DNA of 36,563 bases from NCBI GenBank assembly GCA_964539665.1, contig CAZIKB010000063.1, forward strand, positions 1 to 36,563, in the 5' to 3' direction. Shown here piece by piece: positions 14,876-22,994 of this stretch. The notes beneath the pieces were generated by a model. The model made no database searches. It was not told where the DNA came from and saw nothing but the letters and a program-made list of their open reading frames with translations. The translations under genes and the position numbers were made by a program. The stretch is from CAZIKB01 sp964539665. Its GTDB lineage: Bacteria; Zhuqueibacterota; Zhuqueibacteria; Oceanimicrobiales; Oceanimicrobiaceae. Positions within the stretch are counted from its first letter, which is position 1. Each line of letters opens with the position of its first letter.

Positions 14876-17614
14876 TTAGTCTATTAACAAGTGAATTGGG
14901 TGAGTCATCTTTAATACTCTACCATTTTGACTTTCGACGAGTATAGTCACCGGTGTTGTAACAGGCTTTGCCTCAGGATCGTTGGGATCAATGTTATTCG
15001 TAAGTATCACCTGGTAATGAGTAATACCAGGATCATCAGTAGTCATACTTGACCAGGAAAGCTTGCCGCCTTCGGCGGTAATTGAAATTACAGATCCTGG
15101 AACGATTGGATTGCCATTGATATCATAAACTTGAAAATCAATAAATGCTGATTCTGTCGGGTGCAACACGGTCTTTGATACTAAAATGTTAAAAGTCGTT
15201 ATTCGACCAGAAAAAACAAGATTTGTAACCGACCAAATACGAGTAGAATTGCTGTCTGCATCAACGCCTTCGGTGACCGCCAGAATTCTGACAATACCAT
15301 CGTTTTCATCCAGACCACCCACAGAGTTAATCACCTCACTCAATTCAAAATCAGGAATTGGCCCGGGAATAATTGCTGGATTAATGAAATCCGGATGATA
15401 ATTATAATTTGGATCATAATATGTTTCATAAAAACGATTAATAGTAGGGTAGGGTTGTCCTGTGTGGATAGTTACAGTCGCAACTCCTTCTGCATCAGTG
15501 TAACCGGCATAGGTTGAAATCACCCCCGCTGTAGTCGTAAAGTAAACCGCGGTACCTGGAGGAACCGGGTTATTATATTTGTCTCCAACCACTACAGTAA
15601 CCGTGGCTGTATTGTTTACAATATGCCACCCATAAACATTTAAAGGCTCCACACCAACTGAAAGGTGACTGGTGCCACGATCATTCACATTTTCAAAATA
15701 TGGCGGACCAGCAAATATTATGATATCTGTTGACAATGCTCTAACTTCTGGTATCAGAGGAACACCTGACTCATCTAACACTCGAGCTAAGATTCTCACT
15801 GTGCCTGAACGAATGCCGCTGTTTAATGAAATATGTGCTTTACCATTTAAGGTTGGAATAGGTTCATCACTGCTTAAAAATTCTCCTCCTCCAGGAGAGG
15901 CATATATTGAAAACAAAACAAAAGTACCGTCAATTACTGGATTATTTTTACTGTCGAGCACCTCTGCTGTAATCGTCAAAGTCTGATTCCGCCCTGAATC
16001 TTTAACCCCAATGGAAGTGGGATTGTAACTTAGCAAAATACTATTAGGCAGTCCGGGTCGCAGAAGTATGGTTAGCTCATCAGAAATGTCTCCCACTGAA
16101 GCTCGAATGGTTGCAATGCCGGTAATACTGCTGGTGAATTTAGCCTCGGCTTGCCCGGAAGTTGTCTGAACAGTTGGTGTGATATCACCAATATCTGTCC
16201 CAAATGTCACTCTTGTACCATCGACTACCGCATGTCCAACTACATCGAATACGTATGCAATGACTCGTGTTGAAGTAATTCCATCTGCAGGCAAAGAAGA
16301 TGAATCTGCCGTGACACTAATTGTCGCTGGTTCACCCACTATATATAGCACAGTAGTTGTGTCAGAGAGTTGGTCCACCTGTACTACAATTGTGACTGTA
16401 TCGGGTTGAGTACTGCTTGTTAATGTGCTGGAAGCCACGCCGCCAACTGTTACCTGGTTTGATGCAATCGTTCCGGTCCCGTCTATTATATCAAAAATGA
16501 CCTGAGTGCCGTCAGATACAGGATTGTTCGTTTGGTCAGATACCATAGCGGTTATTTTAGATGTGCTTTGATTGTCTGCCATTATCACCGGCGGCTCTGC
16601 TGAAACATTCAAATAGGTCGGGCGCGATTCACCAAACTGAACTTGCACTGTTTCTATAAGTTCTAGTCCATAAGTAGCCGTGACAGTAGAGGTACCTGTT
16701 TGCGGTTCACTGGTCAAATTAACTTTTGCAACTCCACTTGAATTGGTGGTAGCTGCATTAGGAATGGTACCTAAATTAGCGCCAAAAGTAATTAGAGCAT
16801 CAGAAATTGCAATGTGAGAATTTGTCTCCTTCAATACGGCAGTAATCGTTGCCATACTTCTGCCATCTGCAATCAGGTTCACGGGTAAGGCGTCTAAAGT
16901 AAACTCCAGTCCTTTAAAAAGAACCTGCGTGGTGGCCTTAGTGCCAGAGCCTTGCGCGGTTATTTGCGCAAATATATTTATCCTACTGGCAATTGAAGTC
17001 AAAATTGCGATTGCTATACCAGATGAGTCCGTGATAATTGGCGATGTAATAGAACCAGCAGTTGTTTCAAAAGTAATTGGAATTCCCTTCAGAGGTTGAT
17101 TCTCTTCCGTTAACCAGATGGAGAGAATTTTAGTAGAACTTTCACCGTTTGCTAAAATACTGGCATGTTCCGGGCCTATGGTTGTTGATTGAGGAGTCGT
17201 ATTTTTCACATCCACTGTCACGGTTTTTGTTTGCGTCGAATCTAAAGAGGCCGTGATAATTGCACTTCCAGTATTCTGGGGGGCAGTAAAAGTGGTTGTG
17301 GCAATGCCGGACTCATTGGTTGATATTGAATCTGGATTGCAGCTCCCCATTGTTGTGGAAAATTCCACAAGACTACCTGCTGCTGGCTGGCCTGATTGAT
17401 CCATCAAATATGCCTGAATTACTGCTGTACCTCCAGGGATAGTCTCTGTCGGAATACTTTGTATCGTCGCTAAAATTGTATGTGGACCCTGCGAGTTTTG
17501 GTTTGGATCTAATGGTGGATTTTTCGAACATACCCAGCCAGTCATTCCAATTAATAAAGAATAAATTAGTGCAGAAAATAAAGCACTTCTTGAAATTGAT
17601 GACTTTTGCGCCAT
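14876..17614 (-). CDS. Large Ig-like (Big_1/invasin-type) repeat surface protein
   Basis: A 912-residue exported protein. A hydrophobic signal (about 8-27) is followed by Cys29 in 'GWVC', a poor lipobox. Then come about seven bacterial Ig-like repeats of roughly 90 residues from residue 50 to 740. Each has the Big_1 rhythm: 'SILANGESSTKILSIWL', 'PLKGIPITFETTAGSI', 'TDSSGIAIAILTS'; later copies carry 'LPADGITSTRVIAYV', 'VVDGTRVTFGT' and so on. The C-terminal 170 residues diverge. Such arrays form stiff rods in intimin/invasin-type adhesins, so a surface stalk is the likely role. No inverse-autotransporter barrel is fused; the barrel gene begins five bases downstream. The start lies 18 bases after the beta-helix gene stop, with no good ribosome site. 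Confidence 0.85.
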   Translation of the reverse strand: MAQKSSISRSALFSALIYSLLIGMTGWVCSKNPPLDPNQNSQGPHTILATIQSIPTETIPGGTAVIQAYLMDQSGQPAAGSLVEFSTTMGSCNPDSISTNESGIATTTFTAPQNTGSAIITASLDSTQTKTVTVDVKNTTPQSTTIGPEHASILANGESSTKILSIWLTEENQPLKGIPITFETTAGSITSPIITDSSGIAIAILTSIASRINIFAQITAQGSGTKATTQVLFKGLEFTLDALPVNLIADGRSMATITAVLKETNSHIAISDALITFGANLGTIPNAATTNSSGVAKVNLTSEPQTGTSTVTATYGLELIETVQVQFGESRPTYLNVSAEPPVIMADNQSTSKITAMVSDQTNNPVSDGTQVIFDIIDGTGTIASNQVTVGGVASSTLTSSTQPDTVTIVVQVDQLSDTTTVLYIVGEPATISVTADSSSLPADGITSTRVIAYVFDVVGHAVVDGTRVTFGTDIGDITPTVQTTSGQAEAKFTSSITGIATIRASVGDISDELTILLRPGLPNSILLSYNPTSIGVKDSGRNQTLTITAEVLDSKNNPVIDGTFVLFSIYASPGGGEFLSSDEPIPTLNGKAHISLNSGIRSGTVRILARVLDESGVPLIPEVRALSTDIIIFAGPPYFENVNDRGTSHLSVGVEPLNVYGWHIVNNTATVTVVVGDKYNNPVPPGTAVYFTTTAGVISTYAGYTDAEGVATVTIHTGQPYPTINRFYETYYDPNYNYHPDFINPAIIPGPIPDFELSEVINSVGGLDENDGIVRILAVTEGVDADSNSTRIWSVTNLVFSGRITTFNILVSKTVLHPTESAFIDFQVYDINGNPIVPGSVISITAEGGKLSWSSMTTDDPGITHYQVILTNNIDPNDPEAKPVTTPVTILVESQNGRVLKMTHPIHLLID

Positions 17615-17632
17615 ATGATCACAAATAAAATT

Positions 17633-19309
17633 CTATCTACTTAAAAGCATTCTCCGGGTCTGAACTTTTTCCCCAGCTTTTAATTGGTAAAAATAAATGC
17701 CAGATGAAACTGGTTTACCTAATTTATCGACACCATTCCACTGAAGTTGATACGATCCTGGCCTTTTTCTGTCATTAAAAAGCACAATTACTTCCTGACC
17801 AAGTGAGTTATAAATAGTCATGGTCATGTTGTCGATTTGAGTAGACGAAAAATTGTCTGGAACTTGAAAAGTTATAGTGGTAGAGGGATTAAATGGGTTT
17901 GGGTAATTTTGAAATAAAACAAAAGAAGTTGGATTAGAGTAAACGGCTTTAATGATTTTACTAAATTCAAATGAGCCGTCTGTGTCAATTTGTTTAAGAC
18001 GATAGTAATAGGAACCTTTTTGTACAGTATCCTGAAATTCATAATATTGAGGAATAACCGTTGTGCCAGCACCTGGAACAAAACCTATTTGAACGAATTG
18101 GTCATTTTCAGAACGGCATCTTTGAATTTCAAAGCCAAAATTATTAGTTTCCGAAGCGGTTGTCCATTTTAACAAACCACTCACGAATTTAAAATTCACT
18201 AATTCCACTGGCACCGTTGTTCCATATTCATATTTGCCCTGATCGGGGGCGCTACCCCACATATTTATTCCAGCAGGATTAGACGGGTCCCCTGCATCTA
18301 TGCAGGGAGATGTGGCTTGTATTTGAAAATCTCTGTTATTTAAATCCACAAACACAGGGTCTAAAAATATGTTATAAAATATATCGGATGGGTCACCGTT
18401 GGCATTCGTTGTTGTCAGGCTTCCTACTTCAGGTGGTGTCCCATATAAATCACCTCCTGAATTTGACCAAAAATCGTTGTACATTATACTGGGAGAGGAA
18501 AATGCATCATTGATTGCCAGGCCAAGATTTGAGTTATGACCAATTATATTATTTTTAATTATAGGGGATGAAGCTTCGTCAATTAGTACACCGAATGAAT
18601 TTAGAACAACTGTGTTTTGCCAAATTTTTGGATTTGATCCATTTCCACATTCAATAGCTGTATTATTATTATCTCGAATGATGTTCTCACTTATCCATGG
18701 GGATGATGCCGTGCATAATATAGCTGAGGAAACTGCAATATTATTAAGTATGTCATTTTTTGAGATGGTTGGCGTGGAGTTATTAGACCTTATCGCGGTA
18801 TTGCCATTATTTTGAAACTTATTTGATTCAATCAAGGCTGTGGATGAATTTAAGCAATCTATTCCATTATTATTAAATTTTAAATTTGAATGACTGATTG
18901 TAGGTGACGAAGTTGAAGATGTTATGCCTTGAGAAGCGAATTCTACAATTGCATATTTAATAGAGCCCGCACTGGAATTACTAAATATTATACCATTCCA
19001 ATCGCCGGTATTGGGGGATGAATTGTTAGAAGTAAACCGAATTGAATCCGCTGCTGTACCTGCTGCATTTAAAGTCCCATTTATTGTAAAATTAAGACCG
19101 TCATTAAACTTTAAAATAACACCTGAATTAATAGTGAGAGTCTGCCCTGATGGAACCGAAATATTCCCGGTAACAATAAACGGACTATTGGCAACCTTTA
19201 GGGTGTCGTCTGTTATTACACCATTAAGTGTTGCCGCATTCACTTTGATTCCAATTAAAATCACTGTCAAAAGTACAAGTCGAATTGTAATAATGTGCCT
19301 TTTTTTCAT
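17633..19309 (-). CDS. Right-handed beta-helix protein with type IX secretion tail
   Basis: A 558-residue exported protein: signal peptide (about 1-25), a Pro/Ser/Gly strand region, and a right-handed parallel beta-helix (about 95-300) with Asn/Ser-rich turns ('SNSSAGSIKYAIVEF', 'NNGNTAIRSNNSTPTISKNDI'). A fibronectin-like module with 'VELVNFKF...WTTASETNNFGFEIQR' follows (about 365-450). A C-terminal sorting domain follows, with 'FQNYPNPFNPSTTI' near residue 465 and the closing 'GEKVQTRRMLLSR'. This tail is the type A signal used for type IX secretion in the FCB group, so the protein is probably exported to the surface. The ATG overlaps the stop of the upstream 67-residue gene by one base (TAATG), with AGGGA about 12 bases upstream. 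Beta-helices of this kind often bind or cleave polysaccharide; no catalytic site was recognised. Confidence 0.88.
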   Translation of the reverse strand: MKKRHIITIRLVLLTVILIGIKVNAATLNGVITDDTLKVANSPFIVTGNISVPSGQTLTINSGVILKFNDGLNFTINGTLNAAGTAADSIRFTSNNSSPNTGDWNGIIFSNSSAGSIKYAIVEFASQGITSSTSSPTISHSNLKFNNNGIDCLNSSTALIESNKFQNNGNTAIRSNNSTPTISKNDILNNIAVSSAILCTASSPWISENIIRDNNNTAIECGNGSNPKIWQNTVVLNSFGVLIDEASSPIIKNNIIGHNSNLGLAINDAFSSPSIMYNDFWSNSGGDLYGTPPEVGSLTTTNANGDPSDIFYNIFLDPVFVDLNNRDFQIQATSPCIDAGDPSNPAGINMWGSAPDQGKYEYGTTVPVELVNFKFVSGLLKWTTASETNNFGFEIQRCRSENDQFVQIGFVPGAGTTVIPQYYEFQDTVQKGSYYYRLKQIDTDGSFEFSKIIKAVYSNPTSFVLFQNYPNPFNPSTTITFQVPDNFSSTQIDNMTMTIYNSLGQEVIVLFNDRKRPGSYQLQWNGVDKLGKPVSSGIYFYQLKAGEKVQTRRMLLSR

Positions 19310-19512
19310 TACAATTTTATCCCTAAATAAAACATCACGAAACTCATAATTAAAAGTACGATACCGGATAATTTACGATGCGAGACTGATCTGTAATCAG
19401 TAAAAATCATTTTATTACCTATTTTACTTAGTTTCACTATGATTTCAGGCGCAAAAAAGAATAAGATGCTAAAAATCAGAAACAACAGTCCGGCTGCAAT
19501 AAAAATTGGCAT
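19309..19512 (-). CDS. Small two-helix membrane protein, 67 residues
   Basis: I do not recognise it as a named family. It has two clear membrane helices ('IAAGLLFLIFSILFFFA' and 'LSGIVLLIMSFVMFYLGI') joined by a basic loop with 'YRSVSHRK'. AGAGG lies about six bases before the ATG, and the stop overlaps the start of the beta-helix gene by one base. It is therefore a genuine, translated and coupled gene. Its position between the PilX-like minor pilin and the type IX cargo makes a helper role in pilus assembly or cargo export possible, but this is inference from location only. Confidence 0.7.
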   Translation of the reverse strand: MPIFIAAGLLFLIFSILFFFAPEIIVKLSKIGNKMIFTDYRSVSHRKLSGIVLLIMSFVMFYLGIKL

Positions 19513-19541
19513 TATGCACCTCTCAATTCCGTTTGATTAAG

Positions 19542-20846
19542 TTAATCCGTAACTTCCTTCCAATAATTAAAATGATATTGCCCGGTAACAGGAAAGTATG
19601 GTGGTGGGGTCGAGATAAATCGGGTATCATAATGATAATCTTTTTCATATCCGGTCGTACCCCACCAACTGAACGTTCCTACTGGACCACGTTCTTTTTG
19701 ACTAAGAGAGCCCCAAATAGTCAAATCACCACGAGGTGAACCACTGTTATAATTTTGCACAGTAAAGGAATCATCTAATGTTAAAATAGATGCATTGATG
19801 ATGACATCGTCTCTGTTGGGTGCATTGTCTCTAATAATTATGTTCTTGAGCGAAATTAATCCCAAAATGTCATCACATCCTGGAAGCGGGATGCCATTCG
19901 CATCAGAACATTGATAGACTATATCATTAGTGACTATCATATTACTGGTAGATACAACTGTGACAACACCATTTAAGGTCCCTTTGATTCTAACATCACC
20001 CTTAACATAAACCAATCCGTTCAGGTCTGCAACGTTTACTACTGCATTTTGAATGTCATAGATTTTGTTACCACCTGACCAATGCCAGACGTTGTATGTT
20101 AAAGTTCCATCTGAATTGAACTCAATACTTGCATCTTTTCCAAAGCGGGCATCAATTATAAGATCTGGGGGATCAGTATTCATCGCCCAATAATTATCCA
20201 TCAGGTCTTGTTGTGTAGGAAATATTACAGGCGGCACACCAAGTTGATAACCATCCTGGAAATCTGGATTAAATGGGGAACCCTGGTTAAACGAATTGGC
20301 AGTACTGGTGACTTTTCCCATAAAAACCGGACTACCAACAATAGATATTTGATCGTTACTATGAATAGGTCCTTCAATCAAATCACCTGTATTAAACCAG
20401 ATAGTACCACCTTCGTCACCAGTTAGGTAAGCATATTTGTTGAATGTCGTCATTTCCATTGCGACTTCAATTTTACGTTCGACGTCGTCTACTTCACCCA
20501 TTGAAATAAGTTTATATTTTTTTAGATAAGTGTTGGTATTATTATTATCGGGATCAATAGTGACTGTAAAAGTACCCGCACCAGCAGATTGATGATCATA
20601 TTTCAAAAATGGTGTGATACCTCCGGGAGGTGGATCTTGATAGCGGAGCCAGCGATAAGCAAGTTCAATACCACTTTCTGCTAACCAGAATGCCTGCGAA
20701 GATTGCAAATGTTGAGCTGAAATTTGGCTGTCTACAATGACTGCTGAAATTGTAACATAACCCACTATGGACAATATGATCCCAACCACAATGGCCATAA
20801 TCAGGGATAATCCCTTTTCGTCTGAAAATAATTGCCGTATTTTCAT
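19542..20846 (-). CDS. PilX-like minor pilin with large C-terminal domain (DUF4900-like)
   Basis: A 434-residue protein with a prepilin leader of 12 residues ending in Gly, then 'LSLIMAIVVGIILSIVGYVTISAV' and 'QAFWLAESGIELAYRWL', the signature of PilX_N proteins. There is no Glu at position +5 (Met instead), as is common in tip-like GspK/PilX subunits. The remaining 350 residues contain 'GPIHSNDQISI'-like and 'DVRIKGTLNGVVTVVST'-like stretches that I associate with DUF4900 or beta-helical bodies, plus two Cys ('CSDANGIPLPGC') that could form a loop. It is much longer than proteobacterial PilX (about 170-200). The start overlaps the preceding gene's stop by one base (TAATG). It is probably processed by PilD and may sit at the pilus tip. 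Confidence 0.82.
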   Translation of the reverse strand: MKIRQLFSDEKGLSLIMAIVVGIILSIVGYVTISAVIVDSQISAQHLQSSQAFWLAESGIELAYRWLRYQDPPPGGITPFLKYDHQSAGAGTFTVTIDPDNNNTNTYLKKYKLISMGEVDDVERKIEVAMEMTTFNKYAYLTGDEGGTIWFNTGDLIEGPIHSNDQISIVGSPVFMGKVTSTANSFNQGSPFNPDFQDGYQLGVPPVIFPTQQDLMDNYWAMNTDPPDLIIDARFGKDASIEFNSDGTLTYNVWHWSGGNKIYDIQNAVVNVADLNGLVYVKGDVRIKGTLNGVVTVVSTSNMIVTNDIVYQCSDANGIPLPGCDDILGLISLKNIIIRDNAPNRDDVIINASILTLDDSFTVQNYNSGSPRGDLTIWGSLSQKERGPVGTFSWWGTTGYEKDYHYDTRFISTPPPYFPVTGQYHFNYWKEVTD

Positions 20847-21253
20847 TAGTAATTTGTTAAGTAGGCGGTTAATATACAGTCATTCAAGTCTGCGTGAGTT
20901 ACTTTGACTTTTACTTCCTTATAAGTGCTTTGATCTGTTATGATTACATACCGATAATAACCTACATTCCCGCCAGGATTGGTTTCACTGGAGTAGTTGT
21001 TTTGAACAATATATGGGTATCCTTTTGTTTTTTTGTCTGCATATATTTCTTCCATCTTTTCATTAGCTAAATTCGTGGCGGTTGTGACAAATTGAGTATT
21101 TACACTATTTCTTAAACCAGAAGTCGTCATGGACAAGGTTGCAGTCAATGCCATTCCAAGAAAAATTATTACAAATACAATCTCTACTAGTGAATAACCC
21201 TGCGTATTCCTTAATGTTTTCAAAGGCTTAGTTTTTAAATTGATATTATTCAT
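20846..21253 (-). CDS. Prepilin-like minor pilin (PilV type)
   Basis: A 135-residue protein with a long leader (19 residues) ending in Gly, then 'YSLVEIVFVIIFLGMALT': the N-methylation/cleavage site with Glu at +5. The short globular part has 'NLANEKMEEIYADKK', typical of PilV/GspI proteins, where the region after the helix contains an 'A-x-x-K-x-E' stretch. It lies 23 bases after the PilW-like gene and overlaps the PilX-like gene by one base. It should be cleaved and methylated by PilD and take part in the initiation complex of the pilus. Confidence 0.82.
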   Translation of the reverse strand: MNNINLKTKPLKTLRNTQGYSLVEIVFVIIFLGMALTATLSMTTSGLRNSVNTQFVTTATNLANEKMEEIYADKKTKGYPYIVQNNYSSETNPGGNVGYYRYVIITDQSTYKEVKVKVTHADLNDCILTAYLTNY

Positions 21254-21276
21254 AATTTATTCATATCTATCAATGT

Positions 21277-21762
21277 TTAAAAATTTCTTGGTGTAATCCT
21301 CGTTTGTACGGTTAACTGTTGTCCTTGTATTAATGTACTTAAATTTAAAGATATGCTCTTGATATCAGCAGGATTCGTTATCGGCACGTTTATCTGATTA
21401 CCATTATTATCATAATAATTAAATTGAAAAGCTTGAACTTGAAGCATTAATTGGTCGCCATTGCGTTGAATTTGATTGTTTAAAAAATTATATGAAATCA
21501 TGATATCATTCACATCAGCAAATCTGAAAGAATCAGCAGAAGCATGAAAAATACTGTCAGGCGCCATAATTTGTCGAATATCACGGGACATAAATTCTAT
21601 GGCTCTATTGGAGTTATGCATGGTTTCATGATGGGATGTAACAAAATTATAGGTAGCCATTTCATAAAATATCAAATATGCAAAAAAACTGGCTAAAATG
21701 CCGGAAAGCACAATAACCATGATTAATTGTACAAGTGACATTCCTCTTTCAGAACTCGGCAT
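21277..21762 (-). CDS. Prepilin-like minor pilin (PilW/GspJ type) with Gln at +5
   Basis: A 161-residue protein with a 7-residue leader ending in Gly, then 'MSLVQLIMVIVLSGILASFFAYLIF'. The following region ('NSNRAIEFMSRDIRQIMAPDSI') is typical of PilW/GspJ minor pilins, where 'R-x-x-x-D-I-R' precedes the globular domain. The unusual point is Gln at +5 in place of the Glu that pairs with the free N-terminus of the neighbouring subunit. The codon is CAA, one base from GAA. It lies four bases after the FimT/GspH-type gene and 23 bases before the PilV-type gene. Confidence 0.82.
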   Translation of the reverse strand: MPSSERGMSLVQLIMVIVLSGILASFFAYLIFYEMATYNFVTSHHETMHNSNRAIEFMSRDIRQIMAPDSIFHASADSFRFADVNDIMISYNFLNNQIQRNGDQLMLQVQAFQFNYYDNNGNQINVPITNPADIKSISLNLSTLIQGQQLTVQTRITPRNF

Positions 21763-21766
21763 TTTG

Positions 21767-22288
21767 TTATAAATCCTGTATTTTTAATAATCCAGTGTTT
21801 GCAGTAACCACTATCTTTTTAGCATTATTAAGCGTTACAAGATTTAAAATGCCAGAAAAACTGGCACCTTGATTTAAAGGAGAGCCAGCAGTGTTGAAAT
21901 CTAATCTACCTCCTGAGAATGCCGTTGCGGTTATGGCTACACTATTAAAATCTCCCTGTCCTAATTGAACAATAAAATTGCCTCCGCCAATTGGATTTGG
22001 GATATATGTGTCATCGTTCCATTTTAAGTAGTATCGATTGTTGGTCTGATTAATATATACCCGGGTTCCACGGCCTTTAGACATTGCCAACTGCTGTGCA
22101 TACCGAACATCGGTGGCTATTTTTTTGATCATGGTTTTATACTGCAATTGGCTGTGTGTACTACTACTAAATTTAGATACCGTTACAATTGACAAAATAC
22201 CAAGAAGAACCACAACAATAACCAGCTCAATTAAAGTAAAGCCGTTTTGATTATGGAACTTCCTGGTATGTTTTGAGGACAATTTCAT
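21767..22288 (-). CDS. Prepilin-like minor pilin (FimT/GspH type)
   Basis: A 173-residue protein from the ATG at 22288: a 16-residue leader ending in Gly, then 'FTLIELVIVVVLLGILSIVTV' with Glu at +5, and 'IATDVRYAQQLAMSKGRGTRVYI', the GspH/FimT hallmark. I do not use the first possible ATG (22348). That version begins inside and upstream of the hairpin at 22314-22343 and would give an unusually long 36-residue leader. Another ATG at 22297 is nearly equivalent. A weak GGA lies four bases before 22288. It is the first gene after pilA and the hairpin, so its expression depends on read-through. Confidence 0.82.
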   Translation of the reverse strand: MKLSSKHTRKFHNQNGFTLIELVIVVVLLGILSIVTVSKFSSSTHSQLQYKTMIKKIATDVRYAQQLAMSKGRGTRVYINQTNNRYYLKWNDDTYIPNPIGGGNFIVQLGQGDFNSVAITATAFSGGRLDFNTAGSPLNQGASFSGILNLVTLNNAKKIVVTANTGLLKIQDL

Positions 22289-22313
22289 TCTTTCCATCAA
22301 CGTTTTAAAGTGA

Positions 22314-22343
22314 AAGGGAAGCCTTATTTTAGCGGCTTCCCTT
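22314..22343 (-). terminator. Hairpin between pilA and the minor pilin genes
   Basis: A perfect 10-base stem (AAGGGAAGCC and GGCTTCCCTT on the minus strand) with a 10-base loop, followed by TTCACTTT rather than a clean U run. It lies 65 bases after the pilA stop. A leaky terminator or RNA-stabilising hairpin here would give much pilin mRNA and less of the downstream genes. Confidence 0.7.
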
Positions 22344-22407
22344 ATCACAGTTTTTTTGCATTATTTTTCTCTTTAAATTCTATTGTTGAATAAGTTGCAT
22401 CCTATTC

Positions 22408-22749
22408 TTAGAACCTTGAATGTGCGGCAATCGTTGTTGGACAGGCTGCTCCACCATTAGCCGCAGTATAGCCAATATTTGTACCGGTTGTTGGGCACTC
22501 CGGAATATCACTTCCAGCAAACATACTGTCCGCTAATGCTGGTGGGTATGTCGCATTTCCTGCAATTGCTCTTTGAGCATAAACAATGGAAACTGCAGAT
22601 TCTACAGTTGCCTGACTGGCCTTACATTTTGAAGCTTCGGCTGCAGAGCTAAGATCGGCAAATTTTGGTACGGCTACTGCTGCTAAAATACCCATGATTA
22701 CAATGACCATGATTAATTCAATGAGCGTAAAACCACCTTGATTCTTCAT
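22408..22749 (-). CDS. pilA: Major type IV pilin PilA
   Basis: A 113-residue prepilin with the short leader 'MKNQGG', then Phe at +1 and 'FTLIELIMVIVIMGILAAVAVP' with Glu at +5 and Pro22 of the mature helix. It is the cleanest type IVa signature in the window. The body is small for a major pilin (107 mature residues) and has three Cys: Cys42 near the end of the helix, and Cys85 and Cys103, which could close the usual C-terminal disulfide loop. GGAGG seven bases before the ATG is a strong ribosome site. The gene has its own sigma54 promoter and ends before a hairpin, as expected for a highly expressed subunit. PilD, PilB and PilC encoded upstream should process and assemble it. Confidence 0.93.
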   Translation of the reverse strand: MKNQGGFTLIELIMVIVIMGILAAVAVPKFADLSSAAEASKCKASQATVESAVSIVYAQRAIAGNATYPPALADSMFAGSDIPECPTTGTNIGYTAANGGAACPTTIAAHSRF

Positions 22750-22805
22750 TTTAAAACCTCCACAATGAAATGTTATTAGTATTAAATTAAATTCACTTTA
22801 GTATA

Positions 22806-22821
22806 AGCAAGCAGCGTGCCA
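22806..22821 (-). promoter_or_regulatory. Sigma54 (-24/-12) promoter of pilA
   Basis: The minus strand reads TGGCACGCTGCTTGCT, a match to the RpoN consensus TGGCACG-N4-TTGC. The GG and GC are exactly 10 bases apart. The start of transcription should fall near 22796, about 47 bases before the pilA ATG. PilR, an NtrC-type activator, is encoded 1.5 kb away, and pilA promoters of this kind are well known in other bacteria. Confidence 0.88.
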
Positions 22822-22994
22822 TATCAAATGAGCAAAAGAGCGTCGAAGGTATGTTATTTAATATGATACATTTAGGCTAATTTTTATTTGTGAGAAAATT
22901 TATTTTTCAGAAAGACCAAATGTGTCAAATGGGTATGAATGTACCACATATCGGCATTATCTTCCTACTAAATTGTTGTTTTTTTTAGAGCACC

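Noticed and set aside
17633..19309. Beta-helix protein as a CRISPR- or phage-tailspike-related gene
   Set aside because: No phage genes nearby, and the type IX sorting tail explains export.
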